64,000 nt of DNA from positions 33,209,626-33,273,625 of the forward strand of contig JAVMKO010000004.1 of NCBI GenBank assembly GCA_032164245.1, in the 5' to 3' direction. Below the pieces are notes generated by a model. The model made no database searches and had not been told where the DNA came from. It saw only the letters and a list, made by a program, of their open reading frames with translations. Made by a program: the position numbers and the translations under genes. How positions within the stretch are numbered: position 1 is the stretch's first letter; the number at the start of each line of letters is the position of its first letter. This document shows positions 61,095 to 64,000 of this stretch, in pieces. This DNA is from Sternotherus odoratus. Taxonomy: Eukaryota; Chordata; Testudines; Kinosternidae.

Positions 61095-64000
61095 GAAGCA
61101 GTCTTATGAGGATCTTCATTCACTTAGGCTTAGCAAAAAATATTTTAAATAATTTCAATGGATAATATTACAATATTTATTTTTAAGAATTTTTTCCAAT
61201 GTTTATTACATTTTTTAAAAATGTTCACAGTTGACAGTAAAATTTTGGGTTGTAAGCATTATTTTAATCTATTTAAATTTGCAGTTATGGGAAACTAGGG
61301 GTAGGGGTCAGACAACAATTACTTAATGTCAGCAGACACTGGGATTCAAAAGTTAAAGTTTATATCTATTAAAACACAAATTGTCCACATTACAGGTCAA
61401 AATATACAAAATAAATATCCTTAAATCAAATTCTAGTTCTTAAGCAGCATTGTTCTTACTTTGTCTATGTAAATTTCTATTGCCTTCAACGGAACTATGT
61501 TTTGTGTGTGCGTGTGTGTACAATGAAGTCAATATTTACAGTATTTACCAATAAAAATCATACTTCCTAGCCTAATGACATTACACTGGCATTCATTTTG
61601 TTTAATTTCACTTAAAAAAATTAGTATCCATCCATGAGATACCTCTGATGGTTAATGTGTAATTTGTTCTCTCACTGATAGGTGATTCCTCGTTACAAAT
61701 ATTAGTGTTATATGTGGTTCATCTAGCCTTATATTATCCTGTCTGATTTTTTACTGGAGTTTGTTTATATTAGTTAATTTAGAATTTGACAAAGTCAGAG
61801 CACTAATGTATCAGATAGTATATTTAAAAGTATGTGAGCCCTAAATACTGGTACAGTTGAAGATTTTGCAGTGGGTTACAACTTTTCCACTGATTCCAGT
61901 GAGCACTGGATCAGGCCCGATGTGCTTAATTTAAAATATTTTTTTTAATGATCTTACAGAAAATTATTTTGAAGGAACCAATCATGCGGACTGTAGAGCA
62001 CCCACAGAACCTTCCATAAGGCACTTAGGATCTTTAGGATCAACTCATATACCTGCAATGAACTTTTCTTATAAAGTTAACTAAAGGCTCTGTAGAAGGG
62101 GCATTTCAAATGTACTATTTTTAAAAGGTGATTTTCAAATGCATTTTGTTGAACTGCAGCTCTGAAGTTCCCTGGGTTTAAGTACCTGATCTGAGAGCAG
62201 CATAAAGCTGATAAGCGTTAAAAAAAAGAAGAAGAAGCCATCACCACACAATTCTGGTGGAACGGAGACAATTCTCCTGGGGAAAAGTGGTTAAGCAACA
62301 GGGACATCTGGATCACATATGCAACACCCCCTACCAGATGATCAATAGGGCAGTCCAGAAAGGGAGTTGCAAGAACCCCTTTTAGGCAGAGATAATGTGG
62401 GGTGATGACAGCTTTCAATAGCAAGTTGAGATGGGCAAAAGGTTAAAAGATAGAACAAAATTATAATCTGTGGCATATGCTCAGAATTTTATCTGTTCCT
62501 GAGTGCCTCACTCTTTACACATTTACCTTATACTGCTACTGTTTCACAGATTCAACTCCCACTAAAGTAAATAGGAGTTTTGTGTTAATAAAAATATAGA
62601 GCTTTAATTTGATTATTATTTTATATATGTACACAGAGAGAAAGAGGAAAAAAAACACAACAGTCACTAAGAAATGATTCATTGTCTATTGAAATCAATG
62701 GCAAAGCTCCCATCGACTTTAACAAGGAATACTGGGAACAAAAACCACCACACACGTGAATTATCTTGTGAAGATTAAATAGTTAATATTGGTTTGTTTA
62801 GCACTTTTTAACTTCCAAATACTTTACTACTTAGTTAATTATTTACACCTAAATGCAGTGTAAAAATGATATATTGACTCAGATGAGACAAAAATCTCAT
62901 TGCAAATAAGGTGCAATTTCCATTTCCCCAAATTTTACAGTTATGGGGTCAGATTTTCAAATGTGCCTGTGTAGCTTAGGTCAATAAGGCGCTTTTGAAA
63001 TTGTTACCCCTGGTTACAAGGCCAAACTAGGTGATACCAAATGGGTCAGTATTCAAGCAGAGAGCTCGGCCAACCACTGCAGCTAACTGTTCTGTTTACA
63101 AACCTGACAATTAGGCTCAATGGATAAAACATACAATAAATAAAAAGGGTATTTTTACCCTTTCCCTTCCCAAATATTTTGCTTATTTGGTTTAACATCA
63201 ATCATTTAAATGTACTATTGGATGTTCAGGGCTTCAGAAGGGATAAACGAAAACATGTAGTAATAACTTAAAAATTTCTCTCATGTCGAAAGCCAAACTA
63301 TTTAACATTTTGAAAGATACAATACAGGTTTTCCAATATTTCTGGTTTCCAACTGGGACCAGAACCAGAAAAGCCAAAATTCTTGTGCAATTATATACCC
63401 TGAACTTAGCTGAATATGAGGGGTTGGGTTATATTCCTTCACTGTGGTGAGAGAAGAGATCTTGCATTGAGACATAATGATTCTATTACCTGCCAAAAAT
63501 GGGGGGGAAAAGGTCTTCAGCTGTGGTTCATTAAGAGGTGTTTCTTGGACTGGAAGTTTCTTGTTGAAAGGACCTATACTTCCTACATTCTAATCAGAAC
63601 TCTTACTGGACATGATCTGAACACAAGTGGCCAAGAATTTCTGTATTTTGTTTTTGCTTCTCTGATTATAAAAACAGAACCTTTGTGTGTGGATGTTCCC
63701 TAGCCAAGAGGCAACACTAGTATAGCCTCAGCTATAAGGGAGAACCATAACTGTCTGTTTCTGTGACTCAACTAAATGTGTTTTCTACCCTCAAGCAAAA
63801 TTAGATCTACCAAAAGAGAACTCCTGAAAAATTCTTTCCAAAAAAGAAAAGGAATCATGTTGTTTTAACCAGATCTTTTAGTATTTTTTCCTTTTTACAT
63901 GCTCAGACATCCCTTATTCCTGGGCATTAGAGCAACAATAGAGACAGTCTGTTCTTGGAGATTTCTAGTTTAATTTTGCAGAATGAAGAGGTTTGAGTAG
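61095..64000. other. Unassigned A/T-rich intronic DNA
   Basis: No zinc-finger exon, promoter or repeat that I can name. 62940-63005 has phrases of a very old amniote repeat (tcagattttcaaatgtgcct). Confidence 0.45.

Overview
The window is vertebrate nuclear DNA, most likely from a turtle. There is no bacterial-style gene density and no long open reading frame that looks like a gene. CR1 retroposon ends have the form shared by birds, crocodilians and turtles. There are SINE pieces with the head gtagccgtgttagtctg (from memory a turtle/crocodilian type), DIRS-type tyrosine-recombinase retrotransposons (not expected in birds), and many short hAT-like elements. Turtle rather than crocodilian is an inference.

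One gene is supported. Three minus-strand exons at 54699-54784, 37726-37830 and 28002-28166 carry consecutive C2H2 zinc fingers, with matching splice phases and an ordinary stop. Together they form the C-terminal part of a PRDM5-like zinc-finger transcription regulator. The rest of the gene lies beyond 64000. Positions 1-28001 are the 3' UTR and downstream intergenic DNA; 28167-64000 is intronic apart from the exons.

Layout, left to right. 0.3-1.7 kb: decayed RTE/BovB-like LINE, minus strand. 1.84-1.90 kb: TTTCTC microsatellite. 2.0-2.7 kb: LTR-like block with a TATA box. 4.4-4.7 kb: tRNA-derived SINE. 5.65-7.13 kb: LTR retrotransposon remnant with a hAT element (6388-6904) inserted and an exact 8-bp target duplication. 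10.25-10.38 kb: AT-rich hairpin. 10.4-10.9 kb: decayed MITE. 10900-11491: large GC-rich foldback element flanked by TA. 19.75-20.03 kb: hAT element. 20.5-21.2 kb: solo LTR. 28.0 kb: last PRDM5-like exon. 29.0-29.75 kb: CR1 end next to a LINE reverse-transcriptase tail. 31961-32039: foldback SINE with a 13-bp duplication. 34122-35914: 1.8-kb hAT-like element with a long internal palindrome and exact 8-bp duplication. 37.7 kb: exon. 41.6-43.1 and 44.95-46.66 kb: two DIRS remnants, both minus. 50.8 kb: hAT. 52.1 and 52.8 kb: CR1 and a DIRS-like terminal repeat. 54.7 kb: exon. 56.9 kb: MITE. 58.8/59.3 kb: a 100-bp direct repeat. 59.6 kb: hAT. 60.1-61.09 kb: element with a C-rich minisatellite.

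Most of the window is therefore mobile-element sediment around the 3' end of one conserved gene. I found no RNA gene, CRISPR array or new protein-coding system. The most unusual structures are the two large palindromic DNA elements, the DIRS remnants and the minisatellite-bearing element.
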